A stretch of 64,000 nt of DNA. Origin: Flavobacterium commune (GTDB lineage: Bacteria > Bacteroidota > Bacteroidia > Flavobacteriales > Flavobacteriaceae). The stretch is from positions 3,658,001 to 3,722,000 of the forward strand of contig NZ_CP017774.1 of the NCBI RefSeq assembly GCF_001857965.1, written 5' to 3'. The notes under the pieces are model-generated. The model was not told where the DNA came from. It searched no databases and saw only the letters and a program-made list of their open reading frames with translations. Every line of letters begins with the position of its first letter. Position 1 is the stretch's first letter. A program made the position numbers and the translations under genes. This document shows, one piece after another, positions 1 through 9,960 of this stretch.

Positions 1-185
1 CACTTTTCCTCCTTGTTTTTCAAAGAAGTCAAATCGGCGCGTTTTCCTAAAACTAGTCCTAAAGCCCCTAAAATAATGGATTTCCCCGCACCCGTTTCTC
101 CTGTAATAATCGAAAATCCTTTAGAAAAATCAATAGCTAATTTTTCAATTAAAGCATAGTTTTTTATTGATAGTGCAGTAATCAT
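1..185 (-). CDS. recN: DNA repair protein RecN, N-terminal fragment (runs off the window)
   Basis: RecN is an SMC-like ATPase that organises broken DNA ends for recombinational repair in the cytoplasm. Only the first 61 codons are present; the gene continues past position 1. The start is the ATG at 183-185. The protein opens with the SMC-type strand pattern (LSIKNYALIEKLAIDF) and has the Walker A motif GETGAGKS at residues 29-36, followed by the GKRAD segment typical of RecN rather than RecF or SbcC. It lies upstream of the PorD-like gene and coaBC in the opposite order to transcription, that is, it is the downstream gene of this minus-strand group. Fragment length is the main limit. Confidence 0.88.
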   Translation of the reverse strand, partial: MITALSIKNYALIEKLAIDFSKGFSIITGETGAGKSIILGALGLVLGKRADLTSLKNKEEK

Positions 186-236
186 TAATTGTATTTATAT
201 AAGTTATTGTTGGATAATCTAAAAAAGCAAGGAAAA

Positions 237-1121
237 TTAAAACTTAAATGTTGCCCATTTACTGGAATTCATAGGCGAAATTTTATTCAAATTATCTACT
301 AAATCAGTAATACTTAAATTAGGTCCTCCTGAAAAAATAGAAACAATTTCATCTGATTTTGCATCAAAAAAACCGCGGGTCAAAAAGGCATTAGGTTTTG
401 AATTATTCAATTTATTCAATGCTATTAAGGAGTTTTTCACTTTTTCTTTAGCCAATTTAGTATCAGTTGTCATTCCGTCCAAAGCCTGGTGATAATCAAA
501 AATTGTTTTTCTAATTTCAGCAAATGTTGGTGACAATAAATCATTAATTAAAAAATAACGATTTTGATTTCCGTCCAATTGACTCCAGCCTTTGTATCCG
601 CTTTGCTGGGCAACTGTAGCTATGGTTTGTGCTGTTTGATAAACCGGATCACCTGATTTTAATTCAAATGTATCTTTATCCATTCCGATAATCATATAAC
701 TATAAAAAGAAATCACCGAAATCAAATTCGATTGAAATGAATTAACGTTAAAGACTAAATTTTCAAATTCGGTATAAGTAAAACCAAAATCCTTATCATT
801 AATATTCAAAACCGGTGTTTCATAAGAAGAATCAAAAACAGGACGGGATGATTGAACCTGAATTGTTGCTGTAAACTGATCAGAACTATGCGAAAGCAAA
901 GTAATATACATCGAACAATTAATCATTTCCTGTTGTTTGTAATTCTGTGTAGTCCAATCGGTTTTATTAACAAACTCGTTCAACGAAGTTTCCAGTGTTT
1001 TATATACTTGCTGATTAGGATTACCCATTTTTTGGGCATTAACCGTCACAGTACAATTCAACTGTTGCGCCTGAACAAAACCAAAGCTTAATAGAAAAAC
1101 AAAGACGATTATCTTATTCAT
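237..1121 (-). CDS. PorD-like (DUF4835) type IX secretion-associated protein
   Basis: A 294-residue exported protein. Residues 1-19 are a signal peptide (MNKIIVFVFLLSFGFVQA, cleavage probably before QQL). The rest matches, from memory, the DUF4835 family, whose Porphyromonas member PorD is linked to type IX secretion; it is usually beside coaBC and recN in flavobacteria, exactly as here. Its start overlaps the end of coaBC by 8 nt, so the two are probably translationally coupled. No enzymatic motif is visible. The T9SS role is family knowledge, not something the sequence shows; the presence of a T9SS-sorted protein at 22535-29503 is consistent with it. Confidence 0.75.
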   Translation of the reverse strand: MNKIIVFVFLLSFGFVQAQQLNCTVTVNAQKMGNPNQQVYKTLETSLNEFVNKTDWTTQNYKQQEMINCSMYITLLSHSSDQFTATIQVQSSRPVFDSSYETPVLNINDKDFGFTYTEFENLVFNVNSFQSNLISVISFYSYMIIGMDKDTFELKSGDPVYQTAQTIATVAQQSGYKGWSQLDGNQNRYFLINDLLSPTFAEIRKTIFDYHQALDGMTTDTKLAKEKVKNSLIALNKLNNSKPNAFLTRGFFDAKSDEIVSIFSGGPNLSITDLVDNLNKISPMNSSKWATFKF

Positions 1122-2325
1122 GAAAATGAGCTATTACTTTATTTATAATATCATCAGCAACCGCTTCTTTGGATTTTAATTCCATCGGTTCAATTTTAAA
1201 ATCTTTATCGATAAAAGTAACTTTATTGGTTATTTTTTGAAAACCGGCACCTTCATCCTGCAAAGAATTTAAAACAATCAAATCTAAGTTTTTTTTCTGA
1301 ATTTTAGCCTTAGCATTCTCAATTTCATTTTCAGTTTCCAAAGCAAAACCGATTAAAAACTGGTTCTTCTTATTTTCCCCCAATGAATACAGAATATCTT
1401 TTGTCTTTTCGAGTTCGATGATAAAATTATCTGCTGCTTTTTTAATCTTTTGGTCAGCTACTCTTTTTGGCTTATAATCAGCTACAGCAGCTGCAGCAAT
1501 GGCCACATCAACCTCATTATAATATTGATGACAGGTATCGTACATTTCCTGTGCCGAAGTAACTTTAACTACTTCTATTAAAGAATGATTTGCAACACAA
1601 TGTGTAGGACCTGTAACTAAAATAACCGAAGCGCCAAGATTAGCGGCACTTTTTGCTATATCAAAGCCCATTTTTCCTGAAGAATGATTTCCTATAAAAC
1701 GAACAGGATCGATAGCCTCATAAGTAGGCCCGGCTGTGATTAGTATTTTTTTACCTTTGAGAGGCAATTTACTTTCCAAATCAGCTTCAAGGAAAGCAAT
1801 GATATTTTCAGGTTCAGCCATTCTGCCCTCACCTGATAAACCACTGGCTAATTCTCCGCTTTCGGCAGGAATCATAATGTTGCCAAATTGTTCTAAAGCT
1901 TTAAAACTAGCAATAGTAGAAGGATGCTTATACATATCCAAATCCATTGCAGGAGCAAAATAAACAGGGCATTTTGCTGACAAATAAGTAGCAATAAGCA
2001 GATTATCACAATTACCATTTGCCATCTTAGACAGGGTATTTGCAGTTGCGGGCACAACAAGCATTAAATCAGCCCAAAGCCCTAATTCAACATGATTATT
2101 CCATTTTTCATCTTCTTCGTCCTGATTAAAAAAAGTGGAATAAACCGGATTTTTAGATAAGGTGGATAAGGTAAGTGGGGTTACAAAATCCTTAGAAGCA
2201 GGTGTCATTATCACTTGGACATGTGCACCTGCTTTTATAAAAAGTCGTACTAAAGACGCTGTTTTATAGGCGGCAATTCCGCCAGAAACACCTAGCAAAA
2301 TCTTTTTACCGCTTAAAACTGACAT
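1114..2325 (-). CDS. coaBC: Bifunctional phosphopantothenoylcysteine decarboxylase / phosphopantothenate-cysteine ligase
   Basis: Makes 4'-phosphopantetheine for coenzyme A: the CoaB half joins phosphopantothenate to cysteine and the CoaC half decarboxylates the product. The N-terminal flavoprotein half (about 1-180) has GVSGGIAAYKT near residue 13 and the PAMDLDMY segment that corresponds to the PxMNxxMW substrate loop. The CoaB half (about 185-403) begins with ITAGPTYEAIDPVRFI followed by NHSSGKMG, and has the KKNLDLIVLN motif near the end. Length (403) is normal for the fused enzyme. It lies 6 nt after rpoZ and overlaps the PorD-like gene by 8 nt, the usual order bamD-rpoZ-coaBC. Confidence 0.97.
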   Translation of the reverse strand: MSVLSGKKILLGVSGGIAAYKTASLVRLFIKAGAHVQVIMTPASKDFVTPLTLSTLSKNPVYSTFFNQDEEDEKWNNHVELGLWADLMLVVPATANTLSKMANGNCDNLLIATYLSAKCPVYFAPAMDLDMYKHPSTIASFKALEQFGNIMIPAESGELASGLSGEGRMAEPENIIAFLEADLESKLPLKGKKILITAGPTYEAIDPVRFIGNHSSGKMGFDIAKSAANLGASVILVTGPTHCVANHSLIEVVKVTSAQEMYDTCHQYYNEVDVAIAAAAVADYKPKRVADQKIKKAADNFIIELEKTKDILYSLGENKKNQFLIGFALETENEIENAKAKIQKKNLDLIVLNSLQDEGAGFQKITNKVTFIDKDFKIEPMELKSKEAVADDIINKVIAHFHE

Positions 2326-2331
2326 AGTATC

Positions 2332-2649
2332 TTATTTGTTTGATTCTCTGTGATAGATTTTACCATCTAACCATTCCTGTACTGCTAAAGCGTGTGGTTT
2401 TGGCAATTTTTCATAGAATTTAGAAACCTCGATTTGTTCTTTGTTTTCAAAAACTTCTTCAAGACTGTCATTATATGTAGCAAACTCTTCCAATTTCTCT
2501 GTTAATTCTTTTTTAATTTCAGAGTTAATTTGGTTCGCTCTTTTAGCCATAATGGTAATTGCTTCATACACATTTCCAGTAGGTTGTTCAATAAGCGTTT
2601 TATTGTACGTTATTGTGTTTACTGGAGCATTCGTCTTTTTTAAATCCAT
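2332..2649 (-). CDS. rpoZ: DNA-directed RNA polymerase omega subunit
   Basis: Small subunit that helps assemble and stabilise RNA polymerase around beta prime. The 105-residue product has the Bacteroidetes omega layout: a central segment with GNVYEAITIMAKRANQIN (about residues 25-42), which corresponds to the conserved RxxxAxxRAxQL region of proteobacterial omega, and an acidic helical C-terminal half. Identification also rests on position, between bamD (9 nt upstream) and coaBC (6 nt downstream), an order I know from other flavobacteria. It is divergent from E. coli RpoZ, so weak similarity to that protein would not count against the call. Confidence 0.88.
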   Translation of the reverse strand: MDLKKTNAPVNTITYNKTLIEQPTGNVYEAITIMAKRANQINSEIKKELTEKLEEFATYNDSLEEVFENKEQIEVSKFYEKLPKPHALAVQEWLDGKIYHRESNK

Positions 2650-2658
2650 GACTTATAG

Positions 2659-3453
2659 TTATTTAGTATATTTTTGTAATTCTTGTTCCACACGAGCATA
2701 CATCTCGTCTGCTTTTTCTTTGTATTTGGTATCCGCTTTAAACTTAATCAAATTTTGGTACGAAGTTTTAGCAACGTTTAATCTTTCCTGCATTTTTTCA
2801 GGAACACTGTTAATCCCTAATTGATAAGCAGAATCAAATTTATAATACAAGGCATCTTCCTGAAATTTTGTACCCGGAAAATCGATAATAAAATTATCAA
2901 AAGCTACTAATGCTGATTTAAAATCAGAAATAGTATTGTAACCTTTTGCGTTTTCATAAACCTTTCTCTCAATCTTTTCAGACAATAATTTTGTCAAACC
3001 ATTTGCTTCTGCTAAATAAGAAGAATTAGGATACCTATCAATAAAAGACTGCATTTTTTCAATTGCCTTATGAGTATCTGCCTGATCTAAACTATACACC
3101 GGCGATAAAACAGCATAACTTCTGGCACCTAAAAAAGCAGCTTCTTCTGCTTTCACACTTTTTGGGTATCCTGAAACAAAACTTTCAAACTGATAGGCTG
3201 CTAAATGGTATTGTTTTGTTTTGTAATATGACTGTGCAAACATATAAAACAATTTTTCCGCCTGAGGTTTCCCTCTAAATTCAGGAGCTATTTGCTCAAA
3301 AAGTCGCAATGCTTTAGAATATTTAGCCTGAGCAAACAATGTATCTGCCATCGCAAATTTTTTCGAAACATCTTCGCTTTTCAATGCTTTTTGGTACTCA
3401 TTACAGGAACCAAAAAGAACAACAAGAAACAATAAGGATACAATTTTCTTCAT
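2659..3453 (-). CDS. bamD: Outer membrane protein assembly factor BamD (lipoprotein)
   Basis: BamD is the essential lipoprotein partner of BamA in the machine that folds beta-barrel proteins into the outer membrane. I choose the start at 3453, not the longer in-frame ATG at 3489, because it gives a lipoprotein signal ending in LFGSC with the lipidated cysteine at residue 17. The mature part is a string of TPR-like helical pairs (motifs such as KYSKALRLFEQI and KQYHLAAYQFESF). At 264 residues it matches the family. It is the first gene of the bamD-rpoZ-coaBC-porD-like-recN group. A generic TPR lipoprotein is the alternative, but the gene order argues for BamD. Confidence 0.92.
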   Translation of the reverse strand: MKKIVSLLFLVVLFGSCNEYQKALKSEDVSKKFAMADTLFAQAKYSKALRLFEQIAPEFRGKPQAEKLFYMFAQSYYKTKQYHLAAYQFESFVSGYPKSVKAEEAAFLGARSYAVLSPVYSLDQADTHKAIEKMQSFIDRYPNSSYLAEANGLTKLLSEKIERKVYENAKGYNTISDFKSALVAFDNFIIDFPGTKFQEDALYYKFDSAYQLGINSVPEKMQERLNVAKTSYQNLIKFKADTKYKEKADEMYARVEQELQKYTK

Positions 3454-3588
3454 TTTTTTATTTTTATCTTTAAAATACAGACTTTTCAAGTCTATAAAAA
3501 ATCATACCGAAGTTTCGGTGGCAAATTTAGTTATTAATTTAGCGACTACAAAATATTTCTTAGCTTAAAAAAATCGGGCAAAAACTGC

Positions 3589-4470
3589 TTATTTGTCAAT
3601 TCTTTTTACAAATTCAGCAATTCTTTGTTGTAAAGATTCATCCACGCTTACCAATGGAAGTCGAACGATATTTTCGGCGATTCCTAAAGTCTGAAAAACC
3701 TGCTTGATACCAGCCGGATTCCCTTGTTCAAAAATCATATCGATACAATCAAACAATAAATATTGTGATTTGAATGCTTCATCCACTTTACGATTCAGCC
3801 CTAAACGAATCATTTCAGAAAATTCTTTTGGAAAACCTTGTGCAATAACCGAAATCACTCCTGAACCTCCAGCTAATACAGTTGCCAGTGCTGTCATATC
3901 ATCACCTGAAATTACATGGAAATCTTTTGGTTTGTCTTTCAACAATTGCATTGCCTGAACAATATCGCCCGCAGCTTCTTTAATTGCAACAATGTTTTCG
4001 AAATCATTGGCTAAACGCAATACTGTTTGAGGTAACATATTGCTTGAAGTTCTACCAGGAACATTATAAATAATTACCGGAATTGGCGAAGCCTCAGAAA
4101 CCGCTTTAAAATGCTGATAAATCCCTTCTTGTGAAGGCTTGTTATAATAAGGAGAAACCGAAAGAATTGCAACATAAGGAGACAAATCTCTTGTTTTTAA
4201 CTCCTCAACCACTTTCATTGTATTATTTCCACCTACACCTAAAACCAACGGTAAACGACCATTATTAGCTTCAATAACAGTTTGGATAACCAATTCTTTT
4301 TCGTCATTGCTTAGCGTTGCATTCTCTGCTGTTGTTCCTAAAATAACCAGATATTCAATTCCCCCATCTACAGAAAAATTTACAATTCTTTTTAATGCTT
4401 CAGTATCAATTGAAAAATCTTCTTTGAAAGGAGTTACAAGAGCAACACCAGTTCCTATTAATGATTGCAT
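3589..4470 (-). CDS. dapA: 4-hydroxy-tetrahydrodipicolinate synthase
   Basis: Condenses pyruvate with aspartate semialdehyde at the first step of the lysine/diaminopimelate branch. The 293-residue TIM-barrel has the pyruvate-binding loop GTTAE at 45-49 (GTTGE in E. coli), the catalytic Tyr135 in IYNVPGRTS and the Schiff-base Lys164 in [17 protein letters not shown] near 106-116 is also typical. The G-to-A change in the loop is common in Bacteroidetes as far as I recall. It stands alone between the DUF6913 gene (11 nt upstream of its start) and bamD. Related aldolases of the family share the fold, but every DapA residue I checked is present. Confidence 0.95.
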   Translation of the reverse strand: MQSLIGTGVALVTPFKEDFSIDTEALKRIVNFSVDGGIEYLVILGTTAENATLSNDEKELVIQTVIEANNGRLPLVLGVGGNNTMKVVEELKTRDLSPYVAILSVSPYYNKPSQEGIYQHFKAVSEASPIPVIIYNVPGRTSSNMLPQTVLRLANDFENIVAIKEAAGDIVQAMQLLKDKPKDFHVISGDDMTALATVLAGGSGVISVIAQGFPKEFSEMIRLGLNRKVDEAFKSQYLLFDCIDMIFEQGNPAGIKQVFQTLGIAENIVRLPLVSVDESLQQRIAEFVKRIDK

Positions 4471-4481
4471 GTTTTTAGATT

Positions 4482-5000
4482 CTATTTTTTGTTTAATATT
4501 TTTAAATACCTGAATAATTCCTGAACAAAGATTTTATAATTTTCTGAATTGGTATTAATCATCAAATTATTCAATCGTTTATTTATAGTTGAAAAACCAA
4601 CTTTAAATTTGGCCTTTGATTCCTGAGTTGCAACAAGCAAAATCGCTTTATCTACATCATAATAACTCAGTAATAAATCAAAATCTTTGATCAAAAAATC
4701 ATTTACTGCCTGATTTATAATTTGGCCTTTCCAACTTAAATGCGTCCATTCTAATTTTGTTACCAAAGAAGTAAAACCACCTTTTGATTTACTTTTATAG
4801 ATTAATAATTCTATGTTTTCTTCAGTAATCCCATTTAACACTAACTCCTTAACCAACAATTCTGTATGATTAAAATAAGTTTCGTCTATAATCACCCCTA
4901 CTGTTTCTATTTTACCACTAAAAGATCCTGCTTTAACATTAAGTAAGCTGTTTTTTAATATTTTCTTTACTAAAAACTCTTTTAAGTAATTTAAAAACAT
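4482..5000 (-). CDS. DUF6913 family protein, function unknown
   Basis: A 172-residue cytoplasmic protein without signal peptide or membrane segment. It resembles, from memory, the flavobacterial DUF6913 family, which is usually encoded next to dapA. The pattern is an N-terminal basic helix ([19 protein letters not shown]), then alternating strands and helices ending in [17 protein letters not shown]. No catalytic motif stands out. It ends 11 nt before the dapA start, so the two are probably co-transcribed. I cannot assign a role. Confidence 0.8.
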   Translation of the reverse strand: MFLNYLKEFLVKKILKNSLLNVKAGSFSGKIETVGVIIDETYFNHTELLVKELVLNGITEENIELLIYKSKSKGGFTSLVTKLEWTHLSWKGQIINQAVNDFLIKDFDLLLSYYDVDKAILLVATQESKAKFKVGFSTINKRLNNLMINTNSENYKIFVQELFRYLKILNKK

Positions 5001-5150
5001 AAGTTGTCTTTATTAGTAAACAAAATTAATTAATTAAGTTACACTATAGGTGGCAAATCTAAAAAAGTATAACGATGATTTGAAACTTTTTGTTAAATTC
5101 TTAACACTTATTTCGTGATACTAATTGAATTTATAACCAAAACAAAAATA

Positions 5151-7175
<2,025 letters not shown>

Positions 7176-7242
7176 TTAGTTTCTGCAAACAGCCTACTAA
7201 AATAACCAATTTAAAAGAAATAACAGCTTTTATTATTTCAAA

Positions 7243-7716
7243 TTACGATTCAATAATTGAATTTATTTGTTTAAATAATTGTCCGTCACTTAAAAAAGCA
7301 CCTTGCTGGATTAATGCAAAAACGGAGGCATTTCGTTCTTCTGTAAATACTTTTTTACCCACTTTCATTTCGATAGTTTCTGTAAACATATTATCACTCA
7401 ACCATTGCAAACCTTCTTTGGTCAAAAAGTCCACATCGGTCACTAATGTTTTCAAAACAATAGATTGAACATAAGTATCAAAAGCCTGAAAAAGGAAAAT
7501 ATGATTTTTAGAAAAGTGCTCTAAATACTCTGCTTTCGACAAAACACCTTCCCATATCAAATCAGAAAAAACATCCAATTCCTGTTCGGCCACTTCGGGT
7601 TTCTCTACTTTTATCTTATCCCATTCTGCTTTATCAATAGACTGGGTTGCTAAAAAGTTTGTAAACTCAGGATGTAATTCCTCAAATTGTTCTTTTGTTA
7701 GTCTTGTGTATTTCAT
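7243..7716 (-). CDS. DUF6495 family protein, function unknown
   Basis: I take the ATG at 7716, giving MKYTRLTKEQFEELHPEF and 157 residues; an upstream in-frame ATG at 7749 would add low-complexity residues that overlap a spacer repeat. The protein matches, from memory, the flavobacterial DUF6495 family. It is acidic, mostly helical and soluble; I see no membrane segment, signal or catalytic motif. It stands alone, 85 nt from ligA. Function unknown. Confidence 0.78.
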   Translation of the reverse strand: MKYTRLTKEQFEELHPEFTNFLATQSIDKAEWDKIKVEKPEVAEQELDVFSDLIWEGVLSKAEYLEHFSKNHIFLFQAFDTYVQSIVLKTLVTDVDFLTKEGLQWLSDNMFTETIEMKVGKKVFTEERNASVFALIQQGAFLSDGQLFKQINSIIES

Positions 7717-7730
7717 GTCATTATTATTTT

Positions 7731-7881
7731 TTTTGCCACGAAGGCGCAAAGGCGCTAATTTTTTTTAATCCTGTATCAATCCCTTATAAAAACTTTTCGA
7801 TTTTATAAAATTTTCATTATTAAACTAAAATTCTCTCCTAAAACAAAAAAACCTTTGTGCGTTTGTGTCTTTGTGGCAAAA
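7731..7881. repeat. Imperfect inverted repeat in the spacer upstream of the DUF6495 gene
   Basis: Two arms of about 25 nt face each other: 7731-7755 contains TTGCCACGAAGGCGCAAAG and 7857-7881 is its imperfect reverse complement (TTTGTGTCTTTGTGGCAAA). Between them lie about 100 nt of AT-rich DNA. The sequence GCCACGAAGGCGCAAAG is one I recall from many flavobacterial spacers, so this is probably one copy of a dispersed family. No gene is visible inside. Confidence 0.6.
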
Positions 7882-7894
7882 TTTTGAACAAAAA

Positions 7895-7918
7895 AAATCC
7901 CGATTTTCATCGGGATTT
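7895..7918 (-). terminator. Rho-independent terminator of the rpsF-rpsR-rplI operon
   Basis: A perfect 10-bp stem (AAATCCCGAT at 7895-7904 and its complement at 7909-7918) with a 4-nt loop lies 20 nt past the rplI stop codon. Read on the minus strand it is followed by a run of T from the A tract at 7891-7897. Confidence 0.85.
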
Positions 7919-7937
7919 CAAATATGAAGTTTAGAAA

Positions 7938-8381
7938 TTATGCTTTTTCAGCAACAATTTCATAAGCTAAGTCAACGATAACATCTCTGTGTAATCTTAC
8001 AGTAGCTGAATATTTTCCAGTACGCTTAACGATTCCAGAAGTGATGAATTTTCTGTCGATAGTTTGTCCTGCTTTTTCTAAAGCTTCAACGATGTCAATA
8101 TTTGTGATTGAACCAAATAATTTTTCACCACCTGCTTTAGCAGAAATTTTAATTTCAAGAGCTTTCAATGTTTCTGCTAATGCTTTTGCATCTGCAACAA
8201 TTTTAGCTTCTTTGTGCGCTCTTTGTTTTAAGTTTTCAGCCAATACTTTCTTAGCAGAAGAAGTAGCCAATTGAGCAAATCCTTGTGGGATTAAGTAATT
8301 ACGACCGTATCCGTTTTTTACAGTTACTACATCGTCTTTAAAACCTAAGTTTTGAACGTCTTTTTTTAAAATCAATTCCAT
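7938..8381 (-). CDS. rplI: 50S ribosomal protein L9
   Basis: Binds 23S rRNA at the base of the L1 stalk. The start is the ATG at 8381, giving MELILKKDVQNLGFKDDVV and 147 residues; an in-frame ATG at 8432 would add 17 residues that no L9 has. The N-terminal L9 signature NLGFKDDVVTVKNGYGRNYL (about 11-30) is intact, followed by the long connecting helix and the C-terminal domain (KLFGSITNIDIVEAL). It is the last gene of rpsF-rpsR-rplI and is followed by a strong terminator. Confidence 0.97.
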   Translation of the reverse strand: MELILKKDVQNLGFKDDVVTVKNGYGRNYLIPQGFAQLATSSAKKVLAENLKQRAHKEAKIVADAKALAETLKALEIKISAKAGGEKLFGSITNIDIVEALEKAGQTIDRKFITSGIVKRTGKYSATVRLHRDVIVDLAYEIVAEKA

Positions 8382-8446
8382 GTTGATGTCCTTTGTTATA
8401 GAAGTTAGTCCCGATAGTATTCGGAACAACAACTGTTAATTTTTAA

Positions 8447-8743
8447 TTATTTTAATAAATCGGCCACGTATGGCATTAAAGCTAAGTGACGAGCTCTTTT
8501 TACAGCTACAGACACTTTTCTTTGGTATTTCAATGAAGTACCTGTTAAACGACGAGGAAGAATCTTTCCTTGCTCATTAACAAATTTCAATAAGAAATCA
8601 GCATCTTTATAATCGATGTATTTGATTCCAGATTTTTTGAAACGACAATATTTTTTAGTCTTGTTAGTCTCAATATTTAAAGGAGTAAGATATCTGATAT
8701 CTCCGTCTTTTTTTCCTGAAGCAGATTGTTGTAATGTTGCCAT
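8447..8743 (-). CDS. rpsR: 30S ribosomal protein S18
   Basis: Pairs with S6 on the platform of the small subunit. The 98-residue protein has the S18 core [16 protein letters not shown] (about 32-47) and the C-terminal signature [20 protein letters not shown] with ARHLALMPY. The N-terminal 25 residues are a slightly longer, basic extension, as often seen in Bacteroidetes. It lies 5 nt after rpsF and 65 nt before rplI. Confidence 0.97.
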   Translation of the reverse strand: MATLQQSASGKKDGDIRYLTPLNIETNKTKKYCRFKKSGIKYIDYKDADFLLKFVNEQGKILPRRLTGTSLKYQRKVSVAVKRARHLALMPYVADLLK

Positions 8744-8748
8744 GATAA

Positions 8749-9090
8749 TTAAGCTTTTTGAGATTTAAGTTTTGCTCTTCTTCTTTCAGCCCAAGAGATA
8801 GCATGTTTGTCAAGACTTACAGTTAAGAAACGCATAACTCTTTCGTCACGTCTAAATTCAGTTTCAAATGCCAAAAGAACTTCTCCTGATACTTTGAATT
8901 CGAATAAATGGTAAAAACCAGATTTTTTGTTTTGGATTTCGTAAGCCATTTTTTTCAGACCCCAATCCTCTTTAGCTACCATTTCTGCTCCTCTACTAGT
9001 AAGAAAATCTTCAAATTTGCTTACTGTTTCCTTTACCTGAACATCAGATAAAACGGGATTTAAAATGAAAACAGTTTCATAGTGATTCAT
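8749..9090 (-). CDS. rpsF: 30S ribosomal protein S6
   Basis: Binds S18 in the 30S platform. The 113 residues start with [16 protein letters not shown] and have the family pattern [17 protein letters not shown] near 50-66 and [18 protein letters not shown] near 80-97. It is the first gene of the S6-S18-L9 operon; a -7 box lies about 31 nt upstream on the minus strand. Confidence 0.97.
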   Translation of the reverse strand: MNHYETVFILNPVLSDVQVKETVSKFEDFLTSRGAEMVAKEDWGLKKMAYEIQNKKSGFYHLFEFKVSGEVLLAFETEFRRDERVMRFLTVSLDKHAISWAERRRAKLKSQKA

Positions 9091-9120
9091 AAAATTTCAT
9101 TTAATTTGTTAAATTGGCTG

Positions 9121-9128
9121 CAAAAGTA
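9121..9128 (-). promoter_or_regulatory. Bacteroidetes-type -7 box ahead of rpsF
   Basis: On the minus strand this reads TACTTTTG, a match to TAnnTTTG, about 30 nt upstream of the rpsF start codon. I did not find a convincing -33 TTG at the usual distance, so the promoter call rests on the -7 box and its position. Confidence 0.45.
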
Positions 9129-9257
9129 ATCTTTTTATTTGAATAAAAAAACATAAACCAACTTTATTCGTTGTATGGTAAAAAAAACCGATTAAAATTA
9201 GTTTTTGTAGAAAAAGTACAATACTTTTACGTATCCAAATCTTAAAACACAAAAAAT

Positions 9258-9953
9258 ATGAAACTTAATTGTGTCGTAGTCGATGACAGTTCGATTCAAA
9301 GAATGATCATCGCAAAGTTAGTAAATAATCACCCTAATCTACATTTAGTAGGTGATTTTTCGAATGCAATTGAAGCCAAAAGTTGCATGTCTGTACATTC
9401 GGTTGATTTAATTTTTCTAGACATTGAAATGCCCGTAATTAGCGGTTTTGATTTTCTAGACGGATTAAAAAACAAACCCCAGATTATATTTATCACCTCA
9501 AAAGCAGAATATGCCCTGAAAGCTTTTGATTATGATGCTACTGATTATCTGCAAAAACCTATAGCTGTAGATCGTTTTAGTGCATCTGTCAAAAGAGCAA
9601 TGGACTTACACTTGCTTAAACAAGATACTAAGGAAGAAGAAGGTGAACATATTTTCATTAAAAGTAATTTGAAAAAATTAAAAATATACACTTCCAGAAT
9701 CAAATGGATTGAAGCCTTTGGAGATTACGTAAGAGTGGTTACTGAAGACGACAGCAATCTGGTACTTTCTACAATGAAATCTTTTGAAAATGATTTGTCG
9801 AAAAAGAAATTTGTGCGTGTTCATAAATCCTACATCATTAATATAGATAAGGTAGAACGTTTCAACAGCAAATTTGCCGAAATTGGAACTACTAAAATTC
9901 CTTTGAGTAGAAACAAAAAAGAAGACTTAATAAAAGCACTTTCTGTTGTTTAA
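9258..9953 (+). CDS. LytTR-family response regulator
   Basis: A 231-residue two-domain transcription regulator. The receiver (about 1-120) has the acidic pair D9-D10, the phospho-acceptor Asp55 in LIFLDIEMP and the conserved Lys in LQKP near 104. The C-terminal LytTR DNA-binding domain (about 130-231) has IKWIEAFGDYVRV and KKFVRVHKSYIINIDKVE. Such regulators usually pair with a LytS-type histidine kinase, but none lies beside it: the upstream genes are ribosomal and the downstream gene is priA on the other strand, only 7 nt away. Its partner kinase is therefore probably encoded elsewhere. Confidence 0.92.
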   Translation: MKLNCVVVDDSSIQRMIIAKLVNNHPNLHLVGDFSNAIEAKSCMSVHSVDLIFLDIEMPVISGFDFLDGLKNKPQIIFITSKAEYALKAFDYDATDYLQKPIAVDRFSASVKRAMDLHLLKQDTKEEEGEHIFIKSNLKKLKIYTSRIKWIEAFGDYVRVVTEDDSNLVLSTMKSFENDLSKKKFVRVHKSYIINIDKVERFNSKFAEIGTTKIPLSRNKKEDLIKALSVV

Positions 9954-9960
9954 AAACTAC

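Noticed and set aside
852..1091. Plus-strand open frame inside the PorD-like gene
   Set aside because: Antisense frame of a well supported gene; no signal of its own.
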